A DNA stretch of 64,000 bases, from positions 3,144 through 67,143 of the forward strand of contig NZ_RCZE01000002.1 in the NCBI RefSeq assembly GCF_006438915.1. Direction: 5' to 3'. Below, piece after piece: positions 45,188 through 54,373 of the stretch. The notes under the pieces were generated by a model that saw nothing but the letters and a program-made list of their open reading frames with translations, was not told where the DNA came from and ran no database searches. The first letter of the stretch is position 1. Each line of letters opens with the position of its first letter. The position numbers were made by a program, and so were the translations under genes. This DNA is from Pseudomonas arsenicoxydans (lineage in GTDB: Bacteria; Pseudomonadota; Gammaproteobacteria; Pseudomonadales; Pseudomonadaceae).

Positions 45188-45322
45188 TTGTGGCGAGGGA
45201 GCTTGCTCCCGCTCGACTGCGCAGCAGTCGCAGTCAAGCTGATGCGATTAATCAGTTAAACCGCGATTGCCGATTCGGGAGCGCTTCGCACTCCAGCGGG
45301 AGCAAGCTCCCTCGCCACAAAA
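45188..45322. repeat. REP-type inverted repeat (GAGGGAGCTTGCTCCCGC class)
   Basis: TTTGTGGCGAGGGAGCTTGC pairs with GCAAGCTCCCTCGCCACAAA; inner hairpins GACTGCGCAGCAGTC and GGAGCGCTTCGCACTCC are visible. It lies between hrpA and aceK. Confidence 0.85.
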
Positions 45323-45353
45323 GCCCCTCGCCCCGGGTGCTCAATCTGGGGTG

Positions 45354-47072
45354 TTATTCGTTATCGAAGCCTTTGCGCCGATACGGGAACACGTCGATGA
45401 TCTTCCCCGCCCGAATCGCCTCCTGCAGGCTTTTCCAGTAATCGGCGTTGTATAACTCGCCATGTAACTGATCGAACAACTTGCGCTGCCCGGAATCGGC
45501 AAACAAAAACGGTGGAAACTCCTCGGGAAACACATCCAGCGGCCCGATCGAATACCAAGGCTCCGACGCCATCTCGTCTTCCGGCGTACGCGGTTGCGGG
45601 ATGTGGCGGAAGTTGGCCTCGGTCAAAAAGCAGATTTCGTCATAGTCATAAAACACCACGCGACCGTGGCGGGTGACGCCGAAGTTTTTCAGCAGCATGT
45701 CGCCAGGAAAGATATTCGCCGCCGCCAGTTGCTTGATCGCCAGGCCGTAATCCTCCAGCGCCTCATGCACCTGAGCCTCGTTGGCGTTTTCCAGGTACAG
45801 GTTCAACGGCGTCATCCGCCGTTCAGTCCAGCAGTGGCGAATCAACACCGTGTCACCTTCCACCGACACGGTGGACGCGGCTACTTCGAGTAATTCTTCC
45901 AGGCACGCCGGATCGAACTTGCTCAACGGGAAACGGAAATCGGCGAACTCCTGGGTGTCGGCCATGCGTCCGACTCGGTCGACGCTTTTGACCAAGCGGT
46001 ATTTCTCGATCACCGTGGCGCGGTCGACGTTCTTCGACGGCGAGAAGCGATCCTTGATGATTTTGAACACGGTGTTGAAACCCGGCAGGGTAAACACGCT
46101 CATGACCATGCCGCGCACGCCGGGGGCCATGATGAACTGGTCGTCGGTGCTGGCCAGGTGATTGATCAACGCCCGATAGAACTCGGACTTGCCGTGTTTG
46201 TAGAAACCGATCGAGGTGTACAGCTCGGCGATGTGCTTGCCCGGCAGGATGCGCTTGAGGAAACCGATGAACTCCGCCGGCACCGGCACGTCGACCATGA
46301 AATACGAGCGGGTGAACGAGAAGATGATCGACACGTCCGCTTCATCGGTGATCAGCGCATCGATCTGAATTCCGCGACCTTCGCGGTGCAGCAGCGGAAT
46401 CACCAGCGGCCATTGCTCGTCGCGGGTGTAGATGCGCCCGACCAGGTACGCGCCTTTATTGCGGTAGAGCACCGAGGAAAACAGTTCGACGCTCAACTCC
46501 GGGTCCTTGCACACCCAGTCCGGCAGGTTCTCGCGCAGTTGCGCTTCGAGGCGGCTCAGGTCGCCAGCCAGGTCGGCGTAATCCTCACTGAAGCGGTAGT
46601 CGGCAAAAATGCTCGCGAGCATGCCGGACAACTGCCCCTGAGGTTTGTACGTACGGGTTTGTGCGGCGCGGGCCCGGCGCAGGCTCGGGCGGGTGGTATG
46701 GATGAACATGCAGCCGTCGCTGATCAGGTCGTGGCTGAACAATCCGCAGAAAATCGAGTTGTACCAGGTCTCGGACAGTTCATCGTCGAAACGCAGGTCG
46801 ATCAGCGTGATGTAGGCGCTTTTGACCAGCGGCCAGCAGCTCACGTCCAACGTGTCGCTGTCGAACGCGACACGCAGTCGCTCGACGGTTTCACTGACTT
46901 TTTCTTCATAGAGATTGATCCGCGCGGCGGACGCGACTTGCGTCTCCTGCCACTGGGCCTGCTCGAAGCGGGCTCGCGCGCCATCGGTGATCTGACGGAA
47001 ATGCTCGCGGTAATCGTCAAAGCCATCGAGGATCATTCGGGCGATATCGGCGGCTGGCCATTGCTGCGGCAT
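45354..47072 (-). CDS. aceK: Isocitrate dehydrogenase kinase/phosphatase
   Basis: A 572-residue AceK, the bifunctional enzyme that phosphorylates and reactivates isocitrate dehydrogenase and so controls the glyoxylate branch point. The regulatory domain occupies about 1-310; the kinase part starts with the ATP loop [16 protein letters not shown] (about 318-333), then [14 protein letters not shown] with the ATP Lys, and [16 protein letters not shown] with the catalytic acid residues. There is no aceBA next to it, as is normal for Pseudomonas. Confidence 0.95.
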   Translation of the reverse strand: MPQQWPAADIARMILDGFDDYREHFRQITDGARARFEQAQWQETQVASAARINLYEEKVSETVERLRVAFDSDTLDVSCWPLVKSAYITLIDLRFDDELSETWYNSIFCGLFSHDLISDGCMFIHTTRPSLRRARAAQTRTYKPQGQLSGMLASIFADYRFSEDYADLAGDLSRLEAQLRENLPDWVCKDPELSVELFSSVLYRNKGAYLVGRIYTRDEQWPLVIPLLHREGRGIQIDALITDEADVSIIFSFTRSYFMVDVPVPAEFIGFLKRILPGKHIAELYTSIGFYKHGKSEFYRALINHLASTDDQFIMAPGVRGMVMSVFTLPGFNTVFKIIKDRFSPSKNVDRATVIEKYRLVKSVDRVGRMADTQEFADFRFPLSKFDPACLEELLEVAASTVSVEGDTVLIRHCWTERRMTPLNLYLENANEAQVHEALEDYGLAIKQLAAANIFPGDMLLKNFGVTRHGRVVFYDYDEICFLTEANFRHIPQPRTPEDEMASEPWYSIGPLDVFPEEFPPFLFADSGQRKLFDQLHGELYNADYWKSLQEAIRAGKIIDVFPYRRKGFDNE

Positions 47073-47229
47073 GGTGAGACCTCTGCGGGAATTCGTGAGC
47101 CCTGAGCTTAGCCAGTGAACCGGGTGCAGGAGAAGCGTAATTTTTCGCTGCAGTTATTTGCCCGTTTTTCGGTTGCCATCAATCAGGCACTCGGCAACAC
47201 TCTCGTCCCCAGCAAGGAAGGAGAGCAGC

Positions 47230-48138
47230 GTGAACCCCGTCGATATCGTCCGTTTACTGTCACTGGCGGCCATTTGGGGTGCGAGTTTTCTGTTCATGCG
47301 CATCATCGCCCCAGTGATTGGCACAATCCCCACCGCGTTTTTCCGCGTGTCGATTGCTGCGACCGGCCTGCTGATTATTCTCGGGCTGATGCGCATCAGC
47401 TGGGATTTCAAAGGCAAACTCAAGACCGTGATGCTGCTCGGGGTGATCAACTCCGGGATTCCGGCGACCTTGTACTCCGTGGCCGCCCAAGTGCTGCCGG
47501 CCGGATACTCGGCGATCTTCAACGCCACCACACCCCTGATGGGCGTATTGATTGGCGGGTTGTTCTTCCATGAACGACTCACCGCCGCCAAGCTTGGCGG
47601 GGTATTCCTTGGATTGTTTGGTGTGGGCGTGCTGACCCGCGCGGGTCCGGTCGCGTTCGACCTGCAATTGCTGATGGGCGCCCTCGCCTGCCTGATGGCC
47701 ACGACGTGTTACGGCTTCGCCGGTTTCCTTGCCCGCCGCTGGCTGGATCAGGCCGGCGGTCTCGACAGCCGTTTGTCCGCGCTGGGCAGCATGCTCGGGG
47801 CGACGTTGTTTCTGTTGCCGTTGTTTGGCTACAGCGTGATCAGCCAACCGCCCGCGAGCTGGGGTGGCTGGAATGTCTGGTTGTCGTTGCTGGGGTTGGG
47901 GCTGGTGTGTACCGCGCTGGCGTACATCATTTACTTCCGCTTGCTCAGCTCGGTCGGGCCGGTGCGGTCGATGACCACGACCTTCCTGATCCCGCCGTTC
48001 GGGGTGTTGTGGGGGGCGTTGTTGCTGGATGAGCCGATGTCCATGGCGCATATCTATGGCGGCGTGTTGATTGCGGCGGCGTTGTGGCTGGTGCTGAAGC
48101 CAGCGGTGGTGAAAGTGGCTGAGGTGACTGCCAAGTAG
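47230..48138 (+). CDS. EamA-family (DMT) transporter
   Basis: A 302-residue membrane protein with ten helices in two EamA repeats: LAAIWGASFLFMRIIAP at the start, LGVINSGIPATLYSVAAQV, and the second repeat from about 160. A GTG start at 47230 is preceded by GGAAGGAGAG; it gives the usual N-terminus. The substrate is unknown. It is divergent from aceK. Confidence 0.82.
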   Translation: MNPVDIVRLLSLAAIWGASFLFMRIIAPVIGTIPTAFFRVSIAATGLLIILGLMRISWDFKGKLKTVMLLGVINSGIPATLYSVAAQVLPAGYSAIFNATTPLMGVLIGGLFFHERLTAAKLGGVFLGLFGVGVLTRAGPVAFDLQLLMGALACLMATTCYGFAGFLARRWLDQAGGLDSRLSALGSMLGATLFLLPLFGYSVISQPPASWGGWNVWLSLLGLGLVCTALAYIIYFRLLSSVGPVRSMTTTFLIPPFGVLWGALLLDEPMSMAHIYGGVLIAAALWLVLKPAVVKVAEVTAK

Positions 48139-48160
48139 TTTGGCGGTGTTGCTGATGACG

Positions 48161-48247
48161 CCTTCGCGAGCAAGCCCGCTCCCACATTTGGCCCGATTCC
48201 TTCAGTTGGAATGCGGTCGAATGTGGGAGCGGGCTTGCTCGCGAAGG
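48161..48247. repeat. REP-type inverted repeat (GTGGGAGCGGGCTTGCTCGCG class)
   Basis: CCTTCGCGAGCAAGCCCGCT and CCCACATT pair perfectly with AATGTGGGAGCGGGCTTGCT and CGCGAAGG. It separates the convergent EamA and semialdehyde dehydrogenase genes and could also terminate transcription. Confidence 0.88.
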
Positions 48248-48261
48248 CGATCGCCCAGGCA

Positions 48262-49842
48262 CTACAAACCTGACTGACTCACCTCGCCATCCACCAACCG
48301 CCGAATCCCCAGCGGATTAGCGTTCTGCAACGCCTCGGGCAGCAACGCATCCGGATAATTCTGGAAACACACCGGCCGCAGGAACCGATCGATTGCCAGC
48401 GTCCCCACCGATGTCCCCCGCGAGTCGGACGTCGCCGGATACGGCCCGCCATGCACCATCGCCTCGCACACCTCGACCCCGGTCGGATAGCCGTTGAGCA
48501 GAATCCGTCCGACCTTCTCCTGAAGCATTTCCGCCAGCCAGCGGTACTCCAGCAGTTCCTCGTCCTCGCCAATCAACGTCGCCGTCAATTGCCCGCGCAA
48601 CCCCTGCAGCGCCTCCGCCAACTGCGCAAGGCTCTCGACTTCTACAACGATGGTGGTCGGCCCGAAAACTTCTTCCTGAAGCAGTTCATCACCCTTGAGC
48701 AACAGGCTGACATCGGCCTGGAACACCTGCGGTTGTGCTTGATTGCCCTGCTGCGGCCGGCCCGCCAGATGCGTCAGCCCCGGATGTTCGTGCAATTCGC
48801 CAAGGCCCCGGCTGTAGCTGACCAGCGCACTGGCGTTGAGCATGGTTTGCGCCGGTTGCTGGTTCATGCTGGCGCAGAAGGTTTCCAGGAAGGTGCTGAA
48901 CTGCGGCGAACGCAGGCCAATGATCAGGCCGGGATTGGTGCAGAACTGACCGCACCCCAAGGTCACCGATCCGGCCAATTGTGCAGCGATTTGCTCGCCG
49001 CGTACCGCCAGCGCTTCGGGCAACAGGAACACCGGGTTGATGCTCGACATCTCGGCAAACACCGGGATCGGCTGCGGCCGGGTCGCGGCCATGTGGCTCA
49101 GGGCATTGCCGCCCTTGAGCGAACCGGTGAAGCCCACCGCCTGAATCGCCGGGTGCTTGACCAGCCACTCACCGACGCCCCCGCCGTAGATCATATTGAA
49201 CACGCCGGCCGGCATTTCCGTGCGTTCGGCGGCACGGATGATCGCGTCCGCCACCCACTCGGCCGTCGCCATATGACCGCTGTGCGCCTTGAACACCACC
49301 GGGCAACCGGCGGCCAGGGCCGACGCGGTATCGCCACCGGCCGTGGAGAACGCCAGCGGAAAGTTACTCGCACCAAACACCGCGACCGGCCCTAAACCGA
49401 TGCGGTACTGACGCAGGTCCGGACGCGGCAATGGCTGGCGCTCCGGCAGCGCCCGATCAATCCGCGCACAGTAGAAATCCCCGCGACGCAGGACCTTGGC
49501 GAACAAACGCATCTGACCGCTGGTGCGCCCCCGCTCCCCCTGAATTCGCCCGGCCGGCAGCGCGGTTTCGCGGCACACGGTGGCGACGAACTCATCGCCG
49601 AGGGCATCGATTTCATCGGCGATGGCGTCGAGGAAGCGGGCGCGCTTTTCCGCGCTCAGGTTGCGGTAGACCGGGTAAGCGGCGGCCGCGGCTTTGGCAG
49701 CGGCATCCACTTCGGCTTCGGACGCCTGAAAGAATGTGCCCGGCAGCGGTTCGCCTGTTGTCGCATCAAGGCTTTGCAGTTGCAACGTGCCGTTGGCGCT
49801 GCGGCGACCGCCGATGTAATTGTGTCCCAGTGGCAATGTCAT
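48262..49842 (-). CDS. 2,5-dioxovalerate (2-oxoglutarate semialdehyde) dehydrogenase
   Basis: A 526-residue ALDH of the KGSADH type. Typical features are GHNYIGGRRSANG at the N-terminus, VAVFGASNFPLAFSTAGGDT (about 155-174), HSGHMATAE, FTGSLKGG, the general base Glu in VFAEMSSINPVFLLP and the nucleophile in LGCGQFCTNPGLII. It oxidises 2-oxoglutarate semialdehyde to 2-oxoglutarate with NAD(P), the last step of oxidative sugar-acid pathways. It is the last gene of the minus-strand operon, 20 bases after the FAH-fold gene. Confidence 0.9.
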   Translation of the reverse strand: MTLPLGHNYIGGRRSANGTLQLQSLDATTGEPLPGTFFQASEAEVDAAAKAAAAAYPVYRNLSAEKRARFLDAIADEIDALGDEFVATVCRETALPAGRIQGERGRTSGQMRLFAKVLRRGDFYCARIDRALPERQPLPRPDLRQYRIGLGPVAVFGASNFPLAFSTAGGDTASALAAGCPVVFKAHSGHMATAEWVADAIIRAAERTEMPAGVFNMIYGGGVGEWLVKHPAIQAVGFTGSLKGGNALSHMAATRPQPIPVFAEMSSINPVFLLPEALAVRGEQIAAQLAGSVTLGCGQFCTNPGLIIGLRSPQFSTFLETFCASMNQQPAQTMLNASALVSYSRGLGELHEHPGLTHLAGRPQQGNQAQPQVFQADVSLLLKGDELLQEEVFGPTTIVVEVESLAQLAEALQGLRGQLTATLIGEDEELLEYRWLAEMLQEKVGRILLNGYPTGVEVCEAMVHGGPYPATSDSRGTSVGTLAIDRFLRPVCFQNYPDALLPEALQNANPLGIRRLVDGEVSQSGL

Positions 49843-49862
49843 GAGGGTTTCCTTTAGAAGGC

Positions 49863-50858
49863 TTAAAGCGCACGCACCTGACCAATAGGCAAAGGCTGGG
49901 CGCTTTCGCCAATACCGTTCACCAATGGCGCACCAAATTCATCGAGGCTGATCTGGAAGTGATCGCCCGGCTGGGTTTTCACTCCGTCGGCAAACGACAG
50001 CGTGGCGGTGCCGAAGTAGTGCACATGGACATCACCGGGGCGCAAGAACTGCGCGTATTTGAAGTGATGGAACTCGAGGTTGGCGAGGCTGTGGCACATG
50101 TTGTCTTCGCCGCTGAGAAACTCTTTCTCCCAGATGGTTTCGCCGTTGCGCGTGATGCGACTGGTGCCGGCCAGATGCCGGGGCAATTCACCGACACGCA
50201 GCTCGGGACCATAGGAGCAAAAACGCAATTTCGAATGCGCCAGGTACAGGTAATTGCGCCGCTCCATCACATGGTCGGAGAACTCGTTGCCCAACGCATA
50301 ACCGAGGCGATACGGCTGGCCGTCGTCGCCGATGACATAAAGGCCGGTCAACTCGGGTTCTTCACCGGCGTCTTCGGCAAACGGCGGCACTGGAAAGTCC
50401 GCGCCGGGACGCACGACGATGCTGCCGTCGCCCTTGTAGAACCATTCCGGCTGCGCGCCGACCTGCCCGGCCTCCGGTTTGCCTCCCTCCAGGCCCCACT
50501 TGAAGATGCGCATGGTGTCGGTCATGCCGGCTTCGACGGCGCCGTCCTGTTGGTGCATTTTGTCCCGCGCAGAGGCACTGCCCAGATGGGTCAGGCCAGT
50601 GCCGCTGATCAGGCAATGAGCAGGATCTTCGTGGTCCAGTGGGGGCAGGACTTTGCCTTGCTGTAACAGTTGCGCGTAATCGGGACCTGGCTCGGTGCCG
50701 CGTCGGGCGACTTCGTCTTGCAGACTGCGCTGGGCGCGGATTGCCGTGAGGGCCAGTTCACGGGTGCTGGTGGTGCCTTTGAGCACCTGCACCTGTGCAC
50801 CCTCGACGAGGCCGACCTGGCGCTCGCCGGCAGTATTTTCAAATTGAATCAGGCGCAT
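49863..50858 (-). CDS. FAH-fold AraD1-family protein (2-keto-3-deoxy sugar-acid dehydratase candidate)
   Basis: A 331-residue fumarylacetoacetate-hydrolase-superfamily protein of the AraD1 group. GLTHLGSASARDKMHQ is at about 95-110; the metal site is suggested by EEPELTGLYVIGDDGQ and GYALGNEFSDHVMERRNYLYLA. Relatives dehydrate L-2-keto-3-deoxy-pentonates to 2-oxoglutarate semialdehyde, the substrate of the next enzyme. GGAGG lies before the ATG at 50858. It sits between the enolase-superfamily dehydratase and KGSADH genes, which supports that step. Confidence 0.82.
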   Translation of the reverse strand: MRLIQFENTAGERQVGLVEGAQVQVLKGTTSTRELALTAIRAQRSLQDEVARRGTEPGPDYAQLLQQGKVLPPLDHEDPAHCLISGTGLTHLGSASARDKMHQQDGAVEAGMTDTMRIFKWGLEGGKPEAGQVGAQPEWFYKGDGSIVVRPGADFPVPPFAEDAGEEPELTGLYVIGDDGQPYRLGYALGNEFSDHVMERRNYLYLAHSKLRFCSYGPELRVGELPRHLAGTSRITRNGETIWEKEFLSGEDNMCHSLANLEFHHFKYAQFLRPGDVHVHYFGTATLSFADGVKTQPGDHFQISLDEFGAPLVNGIGESAQPLPIGQVRAL

Positions 50859-50910
50859 GACGGCCTCCAGAAAATCGGGGATGGCGCCGCCCGCAGGCGC
50901 CGCCACAGGG

Positions 50911-52086
50911 TCACTCGATGATGTTGAAGTCGCTCAGGTACTCATCGGAGATTTCCAGGCCCAGGCCCGGTGTGTTGTCGTCGAGCTGGATGTAGCCGTT
51001 GACCGGTTGCGGCTCGCCCTTGAACACGTAGTAGAAGAGTTCGTTACCGACCTCGACGTCGAACACCGGGAAGAACTCGGCCATTGGCGAGGCGGTGGTG
51101 GACATGGTCAGGTGGTAGTTGTGCATCTGCCCGGCGTGAGGAATCACCGGCACCGACCAGGCTTCGGCCATGGCGTTGATCTTGCGCGCGGCGGTGATGC
51201 CGCCGACGCGGTTGGTGTCGTACTGGATCACGTCGACGGCGCGGCGCTCCAGCAAGTCCTTGAAGCCGTAGGAGGTGAACTCGTGCTCACCGCCGGAGAT
51301 CGGCATGATCCCCATTTTTTTCAGCTCGATGTAGCCTTCGATGTCATCGGCGATCACCGGCTCTTCGAGCCAGCGCGGTTCGAACTCGGCGAGTTTGGGC
51401 AACATGCGCCGGGCGTATTCCAGCGTCCAGCCCATGTAGCACTCGAGCATGATGTCGATGTCCGGGCCGGCCAGATTACGCAAAGCGCGCACTTGCTCGA
51501 TGTTCTTGCGCATGCCCGCCGGGCCGTCTTTCGGGCCGTAGCCGAAACGCATTTTTAGCGCGGTGAAACCTTGGTTGAGATAACCCTGGGCTTCTTCGAG
51601 GAACAGGTCGAGGTTGTCGTTGGCGTAGAGCTTGGAGGCGTAGGTCCAGATTTTTTCTTTGGTCCGCCCGCCGAGCAGTTTGAACACCGGCTTGTTCACG
51701 GCTTTGCCCATGATGTCCCAGATCGCGATGTCGATCGCCGAGATCGCCGCCATGCCGATGCCTTTGCGGCCCCAGGCGTGGCTCTGGCGGTACATCTTCT
51801 GCCAGATGTATTCGTTGTCGAACGGGTCTTCGCCGATGGCGATCGGCGCCAGGTAGGTGTCGATGATTTCCTTGGCCACACGCGGCGCCAGGGCGCAGTT
51901 ACCGATGCCGACGAGGCCGGTATCGGTCTCGACTTCCACCACCAGCCAGCCGTGAAAACGGAACGAGCCCATGGCGTCGCCACGCTCGAACAGAATGTCG
52001 CTGGCGTTGGTGCAGAAGTGCGCTTGAGGCGGAACGACTTTGCCTTTCCACTCAAAAACGCGGGTACGGATGGCTTTGATTTTCAT
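50911..52086 (-). CDS. Mandelate racemase/enolase-superfamily sugar-acid dehydratase
   Basis: A 391-residue enolase-superfamily enzyme of the rhamnonate-dehydratase-like subgroup. The second-strand acid/base is in [11 protein letters not shown], the metal ligands are the acids in [16 protein letters not shown] and ISGGEHEF, and the catalytic His is in [12 protein letters not shown]. It should dehydrate an aldonic acid to the 2-keto-3-deoxy acid. L-lyxonate, L-rhamnonate or D-arabinonate are candidates; I cannot choose among them. AAGGAATTG precedes the ATG at 52086. The 5' region carries a G10 tract and a REP. Confidence 0.85.
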   Translation of the reverse strand: MKIKAIRTRVFEWKGKVVPPQAHFCTNASDILFERGDAMGSFRFHGWLVVEVETDTGLVGIGNCALAPRVAKEIIDTYLAPIAIGEDPFDNEYIWQKMYRQSHAWGRKGIGMAAISAIDIAIWDIMGKAVNKPVFKLLGGRTKEKIWTYASKLYANDNLDLFLEEAQGYLNQGFTALKMRFGYGPKDGPAGMRKNIEQVRALRNLAGPDIDIMLECYMGWTLEYARRMLPKLAEFEPRWLEEPVIADDIEGYIELKKMGIMPISGGEHEFTSYGFKDLLERRAVDVIQYDTNRVGGITAARKINAMAEAWSVPVIPHAGQMHNYHLTMSTTASPMAEFFPVFDVEVGNELFYYVFKGEPQPVNGYIQLDDNTPGLGLEISDEYLSDFNIIE

Positions 52087-52193
52087 GAATACAATTCCTT
52101 GCGCTGCCGGCTTCTTGTAGTTGTAGGGTCGCTGCACAGAACCGCTCGGGTGGCGGGTTCCGGCATTCGATGGAGCGACTTTAGCCAGCGCGC

Positions 52194-52203
52194 GGGGGGG
52201 GGG
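52194..52203. repeat. G10 homopolymer tract
   Basis: Ten consecutive G on the plus strand, about 108 bases upstream of the dehydratase start, preceded by GCGCGC. A tract of the same length lies at 62-71. Confidence 0.9.
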
Positions 52204-52294
52204 ATAATCACTTATGCGTATCCGGCGATAACCTGGGGTGATCGCAAAAACGGGATATCAGGCAGATCGGGTTATCAGCCCTCATACAAAACAA

Positions 52295-52386
52295 ATGTGG
52301 GAGCGGGCTTGCTCGCGAAAGCGGTGGGTCAGTCGACATTAATGCTGTCTGACACACCGCTTTCGCGAGCAAGCCCGCTCCCACAG
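52295..52386. repeat. REP-type inverted repeat (GTGGGAGCGGGCTTGCTCGCG class)
   Basis: TGTGGGAGCGGGCTTGCTCG with AAAGCGGTG pairs with CACCGCTTTCGCGAGCAAGC and CCGCTCCCACA around about 30 bases. Confidence 0.88.
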
Positions 52387-52415
52387 GGGATTTATGTTGA
52401 TTTGGCGACTGTGGA

Positions 52416-53420
52416 TCAGTAGTTGTTGGTGCCCATTCGGCAGGCGATTTCGAACGCCTGGCGGATCGCCCCGACATTCGCCTTGCCCTGCCCCGCAATG
52501 TCGAAAGCGGTGCCGTGCGCCGGGGTGGTAATCGGGATCGGCAAGCCGCCCTGAACCGTCACGCCGCGGGAGAAGCCCATCAACTTGATCGCGATCTGGC
52601 CCTGGTCGTGATACATCGTGACCACCGCGTCGAAGGCACTGGCGTCGCCCTGTACCTTGAGGAAAATCGTGTCCCCCGGGTACGGCCCTTCCGCCGCAAT
52701 CCCCAACGCCTGGGCGGAGCGTACGGCGGGGCCGATGATGTCCAGTTCCTCGCGACCAAACGAGCCGTTGTCGCCGTTGTGCGGGTTGAGCCCACACACG
52801 CCGATACGCGGTTTGGCCAGGCCGTTTCGCTTGAGCGCGGTGTCGATCAACTGGATCGCCTCCACCACCCGCGCCTGAGTCAGCATGCCCGGCACTTCAG
52901 CCAGCGCCACGTGGGAAGTCACCCGCGACGTCCACAGGTTATCGAGCACGTTGAACTCGCAGAACGGCCCGTGGAAATCCAGCAACTCGGCGAACCAGTG
53001 CAGCTCATCGTTATGCGCCATGCCAGCCATGTGCAGCGAGGTCTTGTTCAGCGGTCCGAACAGCACGGAGTCGGTGATGCCGGCCTCGGTCAGGCGCAGG
53101 GCTTTTTCCAGGGTGTCGAGGCTGTAGCGGCCGCCGATGATGCTGGCTTCATTGCGCGCAAACTCGCCAATCGTATCGCCGCGAAAGTCATAGAACAGCG
53201 GCGTGTCATCAACGAATGACAGGTGCTCCAGCGACTCGACGCGACGGTAGGGAAACTCCGCTCCGGCGATGCGCATGCCGCGACGCATTTCCGCCTCGTC
53301 GGCAATCAAAATCACATGGGCCTGACGGCGCACCTCGGGCTCGGCGAGCAGGCGTGCGATCAGTTCCGGGCCGATGCCGGCGGGGTCACCCAAGACCATC
53401 GCGATGGTGGTTTTGTTCAT
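52416..53420 (-). CDS. PdxA2-like dehydrogenase
   Basis: A 334-residue protein of the PdxA family (4-hydroxythreonine-4-phosphate dehydrogenase fold). VLGDPAGIGPELIARLL is at the N-terminus; metal-binding His residues are in MAHNDELHWFAELL and TMYHDQGQIAIKLMGFSRGV. In catabolic loci PdxA2 proteins act on 4-phospho-D-threonate or erythronate with a DUF1537 kinase, but no such kinase is present here. Its role in this cluster is therefore open. The start overlaps the stop of the amidohydrolase gene as ATGA. Confidence 0.85.
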   Translation of the reverse strand: MNKTTIAMVLGDPAGIGPELIARLLAEPEVRRQAHVILIADEAEMRRGMRIAGAEFPYRRVESLEHLSFVDDTPLFYDFRGDTIGEFARNEASIIGGRYSLDTLEKALRLTEAGITDSVLFGPLNKTSLHMAGMAHNDELHWFAELLDFHGPFCEFNVLDNLWTSRVTSHVALAEVPGMLTQARVVEAIQLIDTALKRNGLAKPRIGVCGLNPHNGDNGSFGREELDIIGPAVRSAQALGIAAEGPYPGDTIFLKVQGDASAFDAVVTMYHDQGQIAIKLMGFSRGVTVQGGLPIPITTPAHGTAFDIAGQGKANVGAIRQAFEIACRMGTNNY

Positions 53421-54373
53421 GCTTCACTCCTCAAGGATTCAGGCCGCGCCCGGTCAATGGCGCAAGGCTCGCAGCGATAAACCCGCTGCGCGTTGCTGTA
53501 GAAAAGTCGTTCCTGATCGGCACTCGGAAAATCGGCAACGATGGATTTGAAACCGCTGTAGATGTCGTCGAACGAGCCGCACAGACTGTCCACGGGGAAG
53601 TTGCTGGCGAACATCGCCCGGTCGCTGCCGAACATGGCGATGACTTCGCGCACGATCCATGCGTTGTCCTTGGCGCGCCAGCGTTGACCGCCCTGGCCCA
53701 GGCCGGAAATCTTCACCCGCACGTTCGGCCACTGCGCCAGCCGCGCCATCGCCAGCCGCCAACCCGCCAGGCCGTCGGCACTGCGGTCATTGGGTAATCC
53801 CGCGTGGTTGAGAATCAGCGTGGTGCCGGGAAAGTCCCGGGCCAGACGTTCGGCTTCGTGCAAATTCCACCAGGGCGTCTGCAGGTCGAAATGCAAACCC
53901 AGGCCTTCAAGCGCGGCGTAACTGCGCCGCCAATGTTCGTTGCTCATCAGGCTGCGGATGTGCCCGACCTGCTCCGGCGCAATCGGGCCGCCGGGTTTGT
54001 GGCGCACGCTGCGCACGTACTTGAAACTGGCTTGCTCGGTCAGGACTGCGATGGCGTCCGGATGATCGAGCCAGGCTTGCGCGACGATAGCGTTCGGCAC
54101 GCCGTAGCGAGCAGCCAGCCCCTCGATGAAACGGGTTTCGCCAATCGGGTCGTGCGGGTTCCATTCGGTCTCGACATACACCGTTTGCACGACGTTATGG
54201 GCACCGGCATCGGCGAAGTAGTCATCAGGAAAATAGCGCCGCTTGATCGCGCTGTAATCACCGTAGCGAAACGGAATGTTGGCCTCGGGCGCGAGCCACG
54301 GATGGTCATTGATCGCCGGGTCCCAGAAATGGTGATGGGCGTCTACGATCGGGCCGTCCCACAACTTAGTCAT
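53417..54373 (-). CDS. Amidohydrolase-superfamily sugar lactonase candidate
   Basis: A 318-residue TIM-barrel protein of the L-fuconolactonase / PDC-hydrolase group (COG3618). The HxH motif is VDAHHHFWD at residues about 10-18, later strands carry VQTVYVETEW, LILNHAGLPND and the final Asp in FASNFPVDSLCG. It would open an aldonolactone to its acid ahead of the dehydratase. The ATG at 54373 lies 8 bases inside the MFS gene. Confidence 0.82.
   Translation of the reverse strand: MTKLWDGPIVDAHHHFWDPAINDHPWLAPEANIPFRYGDYSAIKRRYFPDDYFADAGAHNVVQTVYVETEWNPHDPIGETRFIEGLAARYGVPNAIVAQAWLDHPDAIAVLTEQASFKYVRSVRHKPGGPIAPEQVGHIRSLMSNEHWRRSYAALEGLGLHFDLQTPWWNLHEAERLARDFPGTTLILNHAGLPNDRSADGLAGWRLAMARLAQWPNVRVKISGLGQGGQRWRAKDNAWIVREVIAMFGSDRAMFASNFPVDSLCGSFDDIYSGFKSIVADFPSADQERLFYSNAQRVYRCEPCAIDRARPESLRSEA

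Larger units (their letters stand above)
52087..52415. other. Intergenic region with G10 tract and REP inside the catabolic gene set
   Basis: The 329 bases between the PdxA2-like and dehydratase genes hold a run of ten G (52194-52203) and the REP pair at 52295-52386. The dehydratase group may therefore have its own promoter here. Confidence 0.7.

Noticed and set aside
25675..52386. Possible CRISPR array made of repeated palindromes
   Set aside because: The repeats are widely separated single REP pairs in intergenic gaps, not regularly spaced direct repeats with spacers.
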